A stretch of DNA of 64,000 bases from Chthonomonas calidirosea (GTDB taxonomy: Bacteria > Armatimonadota > Fimbriimonadia > Fimbriimonadales > Fimbriimonadaceae). Where the stretch lies: assembly GCA_945882415.1 (NCBI GenBank), contig CAMCWC010000003.1:62001-126000 (forward strand), written 5' to 3'. The notes under the pieces are model-generated. The model saw only the letters and a program-made list of their open reading frames with translations, was not told the DNA's origin and ran no database searches. Shown piece by piece: positions 50,958 to 60,594 of the stretch. The number at the start of each line of letters is the position of its first letter. The stretch's first letter is position 1. Position numbers and translations under genes: made by a program.

Positions 50958-51445
50958 CTCCGATCGTTGGCATTATCATGGGGAGCAAAAGCGACCTTGA
51001 AACCATGAAACCGGCGGCCGAAGTACTGGCCGACTTCGGGATCAGCTACGAGCTCCAGGTCGTTAGCGCCCACCGAACCCCGCTCAAGATGGTTGAGTAC
51101 GCCCAATCCGCCAGTGGACGTGGACTCAAAGTAATCATCGCCGGAGCCGGCGGTGCGGCGCACTTGCCTGGCATGGTCGCAAGCCTGACCACGCTCCCGG
51201 TCATTGGCGTCCCCGTTGCACTGAAGTACTTGAGCGGCGAAGACTCTCTGCTCAGCATCGTCCAAATGCCTGCGGGAATCCCGGTCGCGACCGTAGCGAT
51301 TGGCAATGCCAAAAACGCTGGGCTCCTTGCCGTCCGAATGTTAGCGATCGGCAACGAGAGCCTAGAACAGAAGCTCGTTGCCTTTGCCAAGCAGCAGGAA
51401 GAGCTGGTCGCGCAAATGAATCGCGAGCTTATCGCTGAGCTTTGA
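50954..51445 (+). CDS. purE: N5-carboxyaminoimidazole ribonucleotide mutase
   Basis: 163 residues, class I PurE. It opens [16 protein letters not shown] and has the catalytic [22 protein letters not shown] and the family-typical [23 protein letters not shown]. It isomerises N5-CAIR to CAIR, the substrate of PurC. purK is not in the window. Its 3' end overlaps the convergent gene by 17 nt. Confidence 0.97.
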   Translation: MTPIVGIIMGSKSDLETMKPAAEVLADFGISYELQVVSAHRTPLKMVEYAQSASGRGLKVIIAGAGGAAHLPGMVASLTTLPVIGVPVALKYLSGEDSLLSIVQMPAGIPVATVAIGNAKNAGLLAVRMLAIGNESLEQKLVAFAKQQEELVAQMNRELIAEL

Positions 51446-52196
51446 GGAAGGCGGCCAGCTTGGCGGGTTGATCGGTCCCGATCACGTCGACATCAAAGTC
51501 GCGCAGCATCTTCCAGGCCACAGGCGTGTCCGGCGTTGCCCAGAACCGCAGCTTCTGCCCCTGCCGGTGCGCGCGGTTTACCGCGAGTTGGAGCTTGAAC
51601 CGGTCCTTGTTGTTCAGCGCGCCAACGCCGCGCCACTCGAAATTCTCTAGCCAACTGTCACTGATCAGCGGCATCAACTCAGCATCAATCTTTTCAAGAT
51701 CCGAGAGTCGGCCGTCGATAAATGCGTACCGGACGTCCTCCTTCTTCACGATATCAGTCGGTCGGTCTCCGCTCAGGATGATCCGAATCGCAGACGGGAC
51801 AACTCCGCCGGGGATGCTGTAGCCCGTGAAAAACTGCTGGTTTGGTTTGATCAGCTGCTTAAGAAGCGCGTACGCCTCGGGCCCCTTTTCTTTGATGTCC
51901 ACCAGGAGCCAGAGCTCTTCCTTCGGGCCATAAATCCAGCCGCCATTATCCTTTGCGCGAGCAACGAGCGGGTTCAAATACATCGATTCGATGGTGTTCC
52001 CGGGCTTCAGGTCCTTCTTATCGTGACCGACGAGGAGTTTCCCGTTAACCGGGAACACGTCGACTTCGATGCTCTTGAATCCGAGCGACAGGGCTTCGGT
52101 CAGCGGCTTTGGGTTGACGTAGTCGTTGTGAGCGTGTGCGTTCGGCAAATACACCGACTGCGACAGCCCAAGAAGAAGCGCGCTGATAATGGCCAT
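51429..52196 (-). CDS. Secreted glycerophosphodiester phosphodiesterase-like (AIM6-like) protein
   Basis: 255 residues with a short hydrophobic N-terminus ([16 protein letters not shown]). [31 protein letters not shown] carries the TIM-barrel phosphodiesterase motif (HAHND, E-x-D) and [14 protein letters not shown] the second histidine. The C-terminal [12 protein letters not shown] fits the GDPD/PLC fold. It is closest in style to the yeast AIM6-type branch. It lies 7 nt after the DUF4139-like gene on the same strand. Confidence 0.82.
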   Translation of the reverse strand: MAIISALLLGLSQSVYLPNAHAHNDYVNPKPLTEALSLGFKSIEVDVFPVNGKLLVGHDKKDLKPGNTIESMYLNPLVARAKDNGGWIYGPKEELWLLVDIKEKGPEAYALLKQLIKPNQQFFTGYSIPGGVVPSAIRIILSGDRPTDIVKKEDVRYAFIDGRLSDLEKIDAELMPLISDSWLENFEWRGVGALNNKDRFKLQLAVNRAHRQGQKLRFWATPDTPVAWKMLRDFDVDVIGTDQPAKLAAFLKAQR

Positions 52197-52203
52197 GGGA
52201 TTA

Positions 52204-53811
52204 CTAGCTACTTCGCAAGTAGAGCTTGTAGCTGTAATTCAGTTTAAGCGATTTGCCCGGCGAAAGCGTTGGATTCCATGTTAACGTTGCGTTTGGGTTC
52301 ACGGCTTTCAGTCCTTTGGCCGTTTTAGCAACGTCCGCCGTCCCGGCTTCCAAGATTTCCCCCGTGATCTGCTTTCGAATTCGGAGCTTGACTTCTTTGG
52401 TCTTGTCATTGCGAATCTCGATGACGCCTTTCAACGTGACCAGATCGTAAAGCGGCTGCTCGCTGTTGAAGTACTTGATCGCGCCCCGCTCGCGGGTCAC
52501 TTCTTCTTCGGTTGCTTCAACTCGAATGTCGAGCGACTTGTTGATTTGAAGTTCGGCATCGGCGTTTGCCGGCGTGTAGTTCAGCATCCCTTGGCCGACG
52601 ATGTCGCCCTTGCTAAAGGCGGTGGCGATACTGGTTGTGAGCGGTTGACCAGAAGTGTTTCGGAACTGCAGCGTATTCCAGACATCCGCTGGACCGTCAG
52701 GAAGACCTCGGTACGTCGATTCTGGAGTCGTGGAATCGGGCAGATCGGCGGTGAAGAGGGTCTTGTATGGAGACTTCGCTTCGAACAGGATGTAGTAGCC
52801 GCGGTCACCAGCCTTGAGCGAGACCTTCGGATACTTGTAGAAGAACAGGTCTTCTTTCTGCTCGCCGCTGGCGTCGCTAGGCGCGGCCATTCCGGCACTA
52901 AAGTCGGCCATCACGGCCTCCTTGGCCATCCGATTTTGGGTCATCATCGCCGCTGGCGCTTGGCCGCCACCGCCGAATCCAGCGCCAAGCAAGGGACCGT
53001 TCGTCGGCGAACCACTCAAGAACGGTTCTAACACTCCAGCCCACGGGAGGTTAGGGAAGCCGGTAATGAGGCGTACATCGAGATTTTCGAAGCTATCAAG
53101 ATCGTTGCTGATCGTAGCCTTCGAAACGACTTTAAGTTCTTTATCGTCCAAAAGCTCAACGGCGTAGCCCGGGGTCCAAGAGATTCCGCGCTCTAGGGAG
53201 AGCATTTGGATCTTGCCTTTACCTGTAGTTGTGAACTGCACGACGCGCGTGGCTGCCTGGTATGAGGTCGTAAACACGAGTTTTCCGTCTTCCGGCGTGA
53301 TCTTTTGAATGCCGGCTTTGGTCAAAACCTGTTGGCCCGTTGGCGTTTCGATGACGATGAAGTCGCCGTTGATCGCGAGCAGCTTTCCTTTGACGAACGG
53401 ATGTCCCGCCTCGCCTTGCCGATAGTCAAGTTGAAGCACCTTGCCAACGTTCGCTGCGAGAATTTGCTCGAGACTTCCTAGGTTGGTGGTCTCTGGCCTT
53501 TTCAGGGTCGTTGCCGTGACCGTCTTTAATTGCGCCCCGCCAACCGTGCTAAACCACAGGGTGCCAATGGAGCTTTGCGGAATGTAGCTCAGGTTCGTGT
53601 TGCCTGTTTCATCAATATCAAACTGTCTTGTGACGACGGCATAGCCGTTCTTGAACATCGCGACATCAACGATCTTTGCTTCATTTACGACGCTACCCTT
53701 GACAAAGTCGTTCTTGACGAATTCAAATTGGCTCAAGGCTCCAATCAGGCTGGGGTTCGCCAGCGGGGCCGGAGCCAAAAAGGCGGAAATACATGCAATC
53801 GCGAGATTCAT
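52204..53811 (-). CDS. Secreted DUF4139-like protein
   Basis: 535 residues from ATG 53811, which gives a signal peptide (NLAIACISAFLAPAPLA). The frame is open for 120 more codons upstream, but that part overlaps the divergent small gene and has no membrane or domain logic. Beta-rich throughout. The segment ISWTPGYAVELLDDKELKVVSKATISNDLDSFENLDVRLITG is the DUF4139 core seen in mucoidy-inhibitor-like proteins. A Gly/Ala-rich loop lies near residue 260. Function unknown, probably envelope-associated. Confidence 0.75.
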   Translation of the reverse strand: MNLAIACISAFLAPAPLANPSLIGALSQFEFVKNDFVKGSVVNEAKIVDVAMFKNGYAVVTRQFDIDETGNTNLSYIPQSSIGTLWFSTVGGAQLKTVTATTLKRPETTNLGSLEQILAANVGKVLQLDYRQGEAGHPFVKGKLLAINGDFIVIETPTGQQVLTKAGIQKITPEDGKLVFTTSYQAATRVVQFTTTGKGKIQMLSLERGISWTPGYAVELLDDKELKVVSKATISNDLDSFENLDVRLITGFPNLPWAGVLEPFLSGSPTNGPLLGAGFGGGGQAPAAMMTQNRMAKEAVMADFSAGMAAPSDASGEQKEDLFFYKYPKVSLKAGDRGYYILFEAKSPYKTLFTADLPDSTTPESTYRGLPDGPADVWNTLQFRNTSGQPLTTSIATAFSKGDIVGQGMLNYTPANADAELQINKSLDIRVEATEEEVTRERGAIKYFNSEQPLYDLVTLKGVIEIRNDKTKEVKLRIRKQITGEILEAGTADVAKTAKGLKAVNPNATLTWNPTLSPGKSLKLNYSYKLYLRSS

Positions 53812-53968
53812 AAGGCGTTCCTGACGGAGGTGCAAACGCCTCAAACCCGGCAAAGTTTCAAATTGCCGAGAACTCCCTGCGGAAATTTCTTGGGCTTCCG
53901 ATAATATCCACAGCTTTATCAGAAAAAGTATGTTAAGGTAACGCTTAAAGGTTGGGAAGGGAATCTCT

Positions 53969-54190
53969 ATGACAATTGCTGAAAGGAATCGGCGAATTCG
54001 GAAAGATGCCTCACAGAAAGCCATTGAGGGCTTTTTCGTGTGGTTCATTATCGTGGGAACGTGGCACGTGGCGGCGGCAATGTGGTTCTTCCGGGACCTG
54101 CTGTCAGCCCTTATGGTGCTGATCATCGGCACAGGGTTGGTAGGCGCACTTCGCGGCCTTGATCGCGTCAAGCAATTTCTGCTGAGCTAG
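53969..54190 (+). CDS. Small two-helix membrane protein (2TM-like)
   Basis: 73 residues. A basic N-terminus (ERNRRIRKDASQKA) is followed by two membrane helices (about 22-40 and 43-62). It resembles the 2TM domain found in histidine kinase-associated and stand-alone proteins. The ATG has a Shine-Dalgarno GGAAGGGA 6 nt upstream. It is the last gene before the defence region. Confidence 0.6.
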   Translation: MTIAERNRRIRKDASQKAIEGFFVWFIIVGTWHVAAAMWFFRDLLSALMVLIIGTGLVGALRGLDRVKQFLLS

Positions 54191-54661
54191 GGGCTCCGCG
54201 AGACCGGCAACCCAGGGGCATTTCATTCGTATCTCGTTGTTTACGACCCGATCGTGCTAGCTAGACCGCGGATGCGTTCAAGTACGAGGTCGTCACGCGC
54301 TGCATCGCCGTAGTCCCGAATGGCTCCCGCGAGGTGGTCGTGCTGCCAGATTGCGCTAGAAAGGCAAACTGGCTGGTTCCTCGTCAACTGGTCTCCTTGT
54401 GCTTGTGTCGGCCTGCTCTTGCCTATCGACAACAATATTACTTTTTGTAAGGATGAAATAGGTCAAACTGAACCATGAAGAACCTTTCGAGAGAGATTAG
54501 CGGCACGCGAGAGGGGATGTTTGACATGCGCCTCGACGAGCACCTGCATTGACGGCTGCCCGTGTTTGTAGGAGACCGAGACTCAAGCATTCAGTAACGA
54601 GTCGCTTCTGAAATCGTAACCGAGGACTTAGCAAAAGGACTCATGTGGGAGTGCCTCGTCG
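54191..54661 (+). other. Gene-free stretch at the left edge of the defence region
   Basis: 470 nt without a convincing gene. A minus-strand 64-codon frame (54241-54435) and a 25-codon plus-strand frame from ATG 54475 have no family likeness. No tRNA, inverted terminal repeat or integrase remnant was recognised. It holds the upstream region of the methylase operon; a clear promoter was not found. A Shine-Dalgarno-like GGGAG lies about 11 nt before ATG 54662. Confidence 0.6.
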
Positions 54662-55981
54662 ATGAGTAAAGTAGAGACAGAGTGTCTTATGACAGTTGGA
54701 CAAACCGCAACAGGTCAAATATTGCTATTTCCCAAAGATGTGAAGACACTGAAGGGCCAGGTCCTTGAAAGTCTTGATTCCCGTTCAGGCCCCTTAGCAT
54801 TACACCAGGAAACATTCCCGCAGTTCATCAAATACATGGGCTCGAAGACGAAGATCCTTGACTTTGTAATTTCGGGACTCAATGAGGTTTATGAGGGGGG
54901 TGGAGTCTGCGACCTGTTCGCCGGTTCCGCCAGTTTGGCTGGTGCGATCGGAGACCAGGTCCCCTTCGTTTCGAACGATATTCAGCGCTATTCGGCTGTT
55001 CTCGCGGGAGCCTATCTCATGCAAGAGGATCTGCCGTGCACTATCTCGGCAGCTTGCCTTATTGAGGACGCTCGCCCACTAGCCGAAGATCTCCTTCACA
55101 GTATTGGACCATACACAAATTACGACTCGATTACGGAAAGAGAAGCATTCGTGCGAGCAGAAAATGATGCACTGAACCTCCATTTAAAGCCACTCCCGCA
55201 GAAACACCACCTTTTCACACGCTTCTATTCGGGGACGTGGTGGTCGGCGGAGCAGTGTGCTTGGATTGATGCGCTTCGCTCAGTGGCGGACCGCCATGAA
55301 GGACACGCACACCACCTTATTCTTGCAACCATCATGCACGCGATGGCCTACTGTGGACAGGGAACCGGGCACTTCGCACAGTACAGAGACGCGACAACCG
55401 ACCACGCTTTTCAGGACATCGTACGCTACCGAAAGCGAAGCATTACCGATTACTTCGCGCGAAAGTGGCACAAGGACGCTCTGCCTCTAACACGACGACG
55501 CCCAGTGCAAGGGCATCAGCTTCTATCTAAGGACTACGTCGATTGCCTCGAAACTCTGAGGCCTTGTACTGTTTACGCGGATCCGCCGTATTGCTTCGTT
55601 CACTATTCACGCTTCTATCACGCCCTCGAAACACTCGTTCGGTACGACTATCCAGAGATCCAGCACAAGAACGGAAAGATGGTGAAGGGGCGCTACCGGG
55701 CCGAGCGACATCAGTCGCCATTCTCCATCGGAACGCAAGTTCCGGGAGCCTTCACGAAACTGTTCCAGGGTGTTCAAGCCTCGGGCAGTAACCTCGTTTT
55801 GAGTTATAGCAACACTGGAATGATTACACTCGAAAAATTACAAAGTCTTGCTCAAGCGACGCTCGGCAGCTCTTACGACCTGCAAGTTCTCACGATGGCC
55901 CACGTCCATATGACGATGGGACGCGCTAAAGACCGTGCCCGAGAGGTCACCGAAGCCCTACTGTTGGCTCGAAAAAAATGA
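54662..55981 (+). CDS. D12-class DNA adenine-N6 methyltransferase
   Basis: 439 residues, longer than Dam (about 280). The target-binding and SAM motifs are in order: FIKYMGSKTKILDF (56-69), DLFAGSAS (84-91, motif I), SNDIQRYS (104-111), and ADPPYCF at about 305 (motif IV, catalytic DPPY). An additional C-terminal region follows. It should methylate adenine N6 in a specific site. It overlaps the McrB-like gene by ATGA, so modification and restriction subunits are translationally coupled. Confidence 0.9.
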   Translation: MSKVETECLMTVGQTATGQILLFPKDVKTLKGQVLESLDSRSGPLALHQETFPQFIKYMGSKTKILDFVISGLNEVYEGGGVCDLFAGSASLAGAIGDQVPFVSNDIQRYSAVLAGAYLMQEDLPCTISAACLIEDARPLAEDLLHSIGPYTNYDSITEREAFVRAENDALNLHLKPLPQKHHLFTRFYSGTWWSAEQCAWIDALRSVADRHEGHAHHLILATIMHAMAYCGQGTGHFAQYRDATTDHAFQDIVRYRKRSITDYFARKWHKDALPLTRRRPVQGHQLLSKDYVDCLETLRPCTVYADPPYCFVHYSRFYHALETLVRYDYPEIQHKNGKMVKGRYRAERHQSPFSIGTQVPGAFTKLFQGVQASGSNLVLSYSNTGMITLEKLQSLAQATLGSSYDLQVLTMAHVHMTMGRAKDRAREVTEALLLARKK

Positions 55982-57717
55982 ACGGTTTACAAAACCTCAC
56001 TGTTTCGCTCACAAAGAACGGATTCAACAAGATTGGAGACGTTCTCACTCAGGTTCCCGCGAATCAGCTACTCGACAACCTAGACGGCCAGGTTAATGGG
56101 GCGCATATCGACTCGGCCCAGGTGAAGGCAATGCTCAATTTCGATGAGGCGACGGGAACATTCCCAGCTCTTTGGGACAACATCCGTACTCTCGGAGTGG
56201 ACGCCGTACAGAAATGTGTTTTTGTGGCAGTCGTCTTCAGCCACAGAAAATTCATCGACGAGCTTTCAAAGGGGAAGATTGGAGAGATGCGAGGAGTTGT
56301 CCGAAGAGACGACCTCGGGGACAAGCCCTATACGAATCTCGCAGGGTTCATGGCAAAGCTGAACATGACCACGCTTGCCAAAGGAACGAATGAGCTCTCT
56401 TATAACCTGGCGCCTCTGTTCACAGATCCGACGTTAGGCCCCCATTATAAGGAAATTGTAAGTCTGAAGCTCAAAGAGTGCGGGTGGCCAGGCGCGAATG
56501 ACGACTTCACGCGCGACTTTTATCAGCAATGTGAAGAGTATCGCCTTCATGATGTGTTGGCCATCAGCCCGGCTCAGTTTCAGGACTGGCTCGAGGGGAA
56601 CGTTGTCGAGGTCGAAGTTCCTCCGACTGTCGCATTCTCAGCAAACAATGCGGCGGTAACCGCTTCACTACTCATTTCGTTAGCGACCAAACCATTCGTG
56701 ATATTGGCAGGAGCCACAGGCACTGGAAAAACGAGATCTGCCAGACACCTTGCTTCATCAATTCGCCCTACCGACTGGTCAGAAGAATTCAGCGTCGCAT
56801 TCGTGCCAGTCGCGGCCGGCTGGACAGATGCCCGACACCTTCTCGGATATCGTTCACCCTTTGGACCTCGAGGAGAGCAGTATGTAGCGACCGCACTCCT
56901 TCGACTTTTGCTTCGGGCGAACTTTGCTGACTACGCAAACGTGCCTTTTTTCGTTGTTCTCGATGAGATGAATCTTAGCCAAGTTGAGATGTATTTTTCG
57001 AGCTTCCTTTCTCTGATGGAGGTATCTCAAGCGGGGGGACGCGAACCAGTTCTCGGTGTTCAAGATCTAGAGATATTTCTCAAGTCTAGGTTGCACGATG
57101 CGCTCGACGCGACCTTTGCTGAGGCGGCCATAAAGCAGGGTGGACTCTTTTTCACGAAGAACGTCTTCGTCATCGGCACGGTCAACGTTGACGACACGAC
57201 GCATACGTTCTCGCCCAAGGTTCTAGACCGAGCTTTTGTGTTGGAGTATCAACCTCCGAAGCCGTCAGAAACCGGAGCCGGCTTTTCAGTCGCAGCCGAC
57301 GATAGAGCTACCGGAACGGTCGAGGCACTTTCCAAGTTTATCCTGAACCCACCAATTACCGGCGACCCGTCCGTTCGAGGGACGGTAACAGCGGCCTTAG
57401 ATGAACTCTTCGCTAAGCTTGGGAGATACAGGTTCGGTCCCCGAACTACGAACGAAATCGTGCGCTACGTTGAAGTCGCGAAGGTGGCAGCAGCCGAAGG
57501 TTTATGTCCCGCTGTGGCTACCGATATCGAGATCCTCGATCGGGCAATTGTCTGTAAGGTACTCACGAAGCTTCAAGGGAGTCGGTCAATGCTTAGCCAA
57601 CCGCTAAAGGATCTGAGCGAAATCGCCATGGCCAAGGGCTATAGCAATGCGTCGGCAAAGCTAGATGCAATGACAAGGGAGCTCGCCGGTGGATATGCGA
57701 ACTACTTCTCGGTGTAA
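55978..57717 (+). CDS. McrB-like AAA+ ATPase/GTPase (restriction subunit)
   Basis: 579 residues. The N-terminal 215 residues are unassigned and may sense DNA or the modification. The AAA+ core has Walker A GATGTGKT (about 245-252), Walker B FFVVLDEMNLSQVEMYF (about 323-339) and the McrB-group sensor GTVNVDDTTHTFSPKVLDRA, followed by a helical lid (RFGPRTTNEIVRYVEVAK). McrB-type motors hydrolyse GTP and translocate DNA for a partner nuclease. Here the partner is the next gene, 7 nt downstream. Confidence 0.88.
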   Translation: MNGLQNLTVSLTKNGFNKIGDVLTQVPANQLLDNLDGQVNGAHIDSAQVKAMLNFDEATGTFPALWDNIRTLGVDAVQKCVFVAVVFSHRKFIDELSKGKIGEMRGVVRRDDLGDKPYTNLAGFMAKLNMTTLAKGTNELSYNLAPLFTDPTLGPHYKEIVSLKLKECGWPGANDDFTRDFYQQCEEYRLHDVLAISPAQFQDWLEGNVVEVEVPPTVAFSANNAAVTASLLISLATKPFVILAGATGTGKTRSARHLASSIRPTDWSEEFSVAFVPVAAGWTDARHLLGYRSPFGPRGEQYVATALLRLLLRANFADYANVPFFVVLDEMNLSQVEMYFSSFLSLMEVSQAGGREPVLGVQDLEIFLKSRLHDALDATFAEAAIKQGGLFFTKNVFVIGTVNVDDTTHTFSPKVLDRAFVLEYQPPKPSETGAGFSVAADDRATGTVEALSKFILNPPITGDPSVRGTVTAALDELFAKLGRYRFGPRTTNEIVRYVEVAKVAAAEGLCPAVATDIEILDRAIVCKVLTKLQGSRSMLSQPLKDLSEIAMAKGYSNASAKLDAMTRELAGGYANYFSV

Positions 57718-57724
57718 GTGAGCT

Positions 57725-59593
57725 GTGGAACTTTGCGCCGCCAAGTTCTTAGGGACAGACATAGAGTTAAAGCTCTCAGTGAATGGAGTTACGGCCGGGC
57801 AGGCCGCTACATGGGTCGAACTCTCCGGTCCCAAGATCCAAGGCCTAGAAGCGCCTCTTATGGACCGCTCACGACGACTAACCTTCGACGAAGGAATCTC
57901 CTCGATTCTTCAGCCTTTTAGGCTCAAAGAAAACACCGAGTACGACTTCGCTCTCAGAATCAAATGCAGCGAAGCTGACCTTATCGAAGCCATGTCCGAG
58001 CACGCGTTCGCACCATTCCGAATGGACTCTCTTATCGGTGTTGCGACGCTGAATACTAGGGATTCGTGGAGGTCAGAGGGCGAATGGGTTTTCCTAACAG
58101 GTCGAATCAACTTTAAAAACCGAGCCGGCCGAGCAGATTTATCGGTTCGGCTAAAATCGGCCGAGCTGGATCTCTTCGTAGAAGTTGCCCCTTCTAAGCT
58201 TGAATACGAAGAACATTTCCATGTAATCGTTGACGCTCTTGCAAAGAAGCACGTTGAGCTTCTTCTCAGGCTAGATACAGGAGTCGAAACAGCCCTCGAA
58301 ATTCTAGAGGAGGAGCCGAGCTCTCCTCTGCAGGAGATGATTCACCTCCGTAGGCTCTTCGAGTCAGGAACCATCGAACACGCGGTGAGAATGATTGAAA
58401 ACAATCCGACGTTTCGCCTCAACGCGGAGAAGCAATCTGAAATCACGGCGCTCAGCGCGGATCCGGATTGGTCAACCTTTACGACGTCCCCGTACGAATC
58501 GGAATGGATAAATTCTGGAACGCAGAGTGGCCTTATCGATGGATGGATCCCGGTCACTCTGCCAACCGTCCGCAAAGAAAGCACGAACGATTCTAAGGAA
58601 AACCGCTTCATAAAGCATCTCCTTCAAGTTCTTGGCTGGAGGCTTCACGCTCTCTCCGAGATGTTATCTAAGAGCCAAACAGCCTCGCATCACGCGCTTA
58701 GAAGGTGGCAGACCACCATTCAAAATATACTCGCACAACCCTTTTGGCTTAGTGTTCAACCACGAGGAACGATGCCAAATTCAATGGCCCTTGTTTACCG
58801 AGCAGGGTATCGAGACATTATTCGCTCGTTTGCCGAGCTCGCGATGGCGGTCAGCCTTTCAAAAGTCCAGACTCTCTCCGATGAATCAGGAGAATTGAAG
58901 CCGGTATACGATTTGTACGAAGCCTGGTGCTTCTTTGCGTTCTGCGACGCCACGAGTAAGGTTGCCGGGACGGACCTTACTTCACAAATTCAACTCGTTG
59001 CAGATCCAGAAGGCGCAATGTCCGTTCTCGGAGCGATACGCGGCACGCCGTTGAAGGCCACCTTCGTTCGAGGAGGAAACGCGGTCACTATCACGGTTCA
59101 CTATAATCGAACCTTCAGACGTACGAATGCGGACGCGTGGCAAGATAGCTATTCGGTCAAGCTCCGGCCGGACATAAGCCTCCATATTGAGGCGGCCGAG
59201 ATAAGCCATTGGCTTCACTTCGACGCAAAGTACAGACTCGATTTTAAACAGCTCGAAGATGCTTGGAAAACTGAGCTCGAAGAGGACGCCATGGCTGCTT
59301 CTTTCGTTGAGGATGACATCCACGTCATGCACACATACCGGGATGCGGTCTTAGGCACACGCGGAAGCTTCATTCTTTATCCTGGCAGGGAAACGAAGGC
59401 GAGGCTTTTCACAAGACACGGCCAAGCCGCCTATCGTGCAGCCGAAAAGCTTCCGAGTGTTGGAGCCTTCCCTTTGTTACCTTCCCCAACAGGCAACGCC
59501 TTACAAGAATTGGAACTCTTCAACTTCATTCAGGAGGCGGTAGAACGCATATCATCTGCTGGAGGCTATCAAGAGGAGTCAGCGTTCGTATAG
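57725..59593 (+). CDS. DUF2357-domain PD-(D/E)XK nuclease (McrC-like restriction subunit)
   Basis: 622 residues from GTG 57725. The N-terminal half is a beta-rich DUF2357 region with KENRFIKHLLQVL at about 295. The C-terminal half is a PD-(D/E)XK nuclease of the DUF524/McrC-related group: LRPDISLHIE (about 480) and LHFDAKYRLDF (about 497) provide the D and the D-x-K catalytic residues, followed by DDIHVMHTYRDAVLG. The likely product is the cleavage subunit driven by the McrB-like ATPase. Codon use contains more AGA/AGG arginine codons than the flanking housekeeping genes, a sign of transfer. Confidence 0.85.
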   Translation: MELCAAKFLGTDIELKLSVNGVTAGQAATWVELSGPKIQGLEAPLMDRSRRLTFDEGISSILQPFRLKENTEYDFALRIKCSEADLIEAMSEHAFAPFRMDSLIGVATLNTRDSWRSEGEWVFLTGRINFKNRAGRADLSVRLKSAELDLFVEVAPSKLEYEEHFHVIVDALAKKHVELLLRLDTGVETALEILEEEPSSPLQEMIHLRRLFESGTIEHAVRMIENNPTFRLNAEKQSEITALSADPDWSTFTTSPYESEWINSGTQSGLIDGWIPVTLPTVRKESTNDSKENRFIKHLLQVLGWRLHALSEMLSKSQTASHHALRRWQTTIQNILAQPFWLSVQPRGTMPNSMALVYRAGYRDIIRSFAELAMAVSLSKVQTLSDESGELKPVYDLYEAWCFFAFCDATSKVAGTDLTSQIQLVADPEGAMSVLGAIRGTPLKATFVRGGNAVTITVHYNRTFRRTNADAWQDSYSVKLRPDISLHIEAAEISHWLHFDAKYRLDFKQLEDAWKTELEEDAMAASFVEDDIHVMHTYRDAVLGTRGSFILYPGRETKARLFTRHGQAAYRAAEKLPSVGAFPLLPSPTGNALQELELFNFIQEAVERISSAGGYQEESAFV

Positions 59594-59604
59594 GGATTGC
59601 TGAT

Positions 59605-60582
59605 TCACCAGCTGGCCAACGATAGCGCGTCCTGAAGACCCGGAAGAGTCTTGACAGTAAGGCTTGGCTTATAGCTAAGTAGTTTTTTCTCGATATCGGC
59701 AGCCCAAGGGTCAAGAATTGCAATTCTTTCGACCACTCCTTCTCGAATCGCATCCCGAAAGAACGCCTGGACGGCGATGTCGTAGGTAGGAAACGAATAT
59801 CCGCACACAAGCCAACTTCGGGACTTCCTAAGAGCTTGGCCTGCATATTTCCAGACTACTGCAAAATCCTCCGGGAGTTGCTTCTCCGGTATAGGAGGAA
59901 CAATCGCGACGTGGCCGGCTTTGGTTGTCTTGCGGAATGCTGCCCTTAAATCCCCATGAATTTTAAAATCGTGAGGTTCAAATGCCCAGTTTAATGAACC
60001 ATGAAGCTTGAAGAGGGAGATGTCATTTCCCATAAGTACTGCCTCACTCTCGTTTTTGATTGGGTTCAGCATCTTGCGATACCACTGCTCCGGGCCCGGC
60101 ATCCCGCCGTAGTGGCACAGGGGCGCATAGCGGTCACTCTCGTATCTTGGGCGCAACCCTTGTTCTATGAGGATGTCGTAATTCGTAGTTACAACGGTTC
60201 GGATCTCGCCTTCCTTTAAGATCCTAGTCCAAAATTGGCGATGAATATCGCTTTGCACGGAAGTGAACACATCATGAAAATATTCCGCTTTTTGCCGCTC
60301 CTTCAAACCCAAAACAAGGCGAGCGGTTAGGAAGCGAAGCACCTTTGGCCATATACTCCCATCAGTTTCTCGATTTGAATATAGTTCGGACATCCATTCC
60401 TCGGTTCCCTTGCCCGGATTCAAAGAGCTCCAATGAATCCAGGCAGCACGAACTGACTCATGTTGCGCTAATAAATTTTGGTGCTCGCTCGGCTCAACTG
60501 GTAGCTGATCAAACAATTCCTTAGTAAGGGGCAAGCCAGCAGCCTTTGAGAACCCGGCACCAAGAATAAGAGCTTCTGCCAT
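59605..60582 (-). CDS. SIR2-domain protein, probable NADase defence effector
   Basis: 325 residues. The SIR2 NAD-binding motifs are LILGAGFSKAAGLP (8-16 core), VVTTNYDILIE (132-136 TNYD), FKLHGSLNWA (192-199) and VCGYSFPTYD (261-268). Stand-alone SIR2 proteins in phage-defence systems deplete NAD+ on infection. No Argonaute, HerA or Thoeris partner is adjacent. It converges on the nuclease gene with 11 nt between stops. The ATG is preceded by TAGAAT. Confidence 0.85.
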   Translation of the reverse strand: MAEALILGAGFSKAAGLPLTKELFDQLPVEPSEHQNLLAQHESVRAAWIHWSSLNPGKGTEEWMSELYSNRETDGSIWPKVLRFLTARLVLGLKERQKAEYFHDVFTSVQSDIHRQFWTRILKEGEIRTVVTTNYDILIEQGLRPRYESDRYAPLCHYGGMPGPEQWYRKMLNPIKNESEAVLMGNDISLFKLHGSLNWAFEPHDFKIHGDLRAAFRKTTKAGHVAIVPPIPEKQLPEDFAVVWKYAGQALRKSRSWLVCGYSFPTYDIAVQAFFRDAIREGVVERIAILDPWAADIEKKLLSYKPSLTVKTLPGLQDALSLASW

Positions 60583-60588
60583 TTTTTG

Positions 60589-60594
60589 ATTCTA
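60589..60594 (-). promoter_or_regulatory. -10 element of the SIR2 gene
   Basis: TAGAAT on the minus strand ends 6 nt before ATG 60582; the spacer is CAAAAA. Confidence 0.5.

Noticed and set aside
53812-54171. 120-codon N-terminal extension of the DUF4139-like gene
   Set aside because: It would bury the signal peptide and run antisense through the small two-helix membrane protein gene; ATG 53811 is better.
54241-54435. 64-codon minus-strand frame in the gene-free stretch
   Set aside because: No likeness to any family, no ribosome-binding site, no -10 at the leaderless distance; probably chance.
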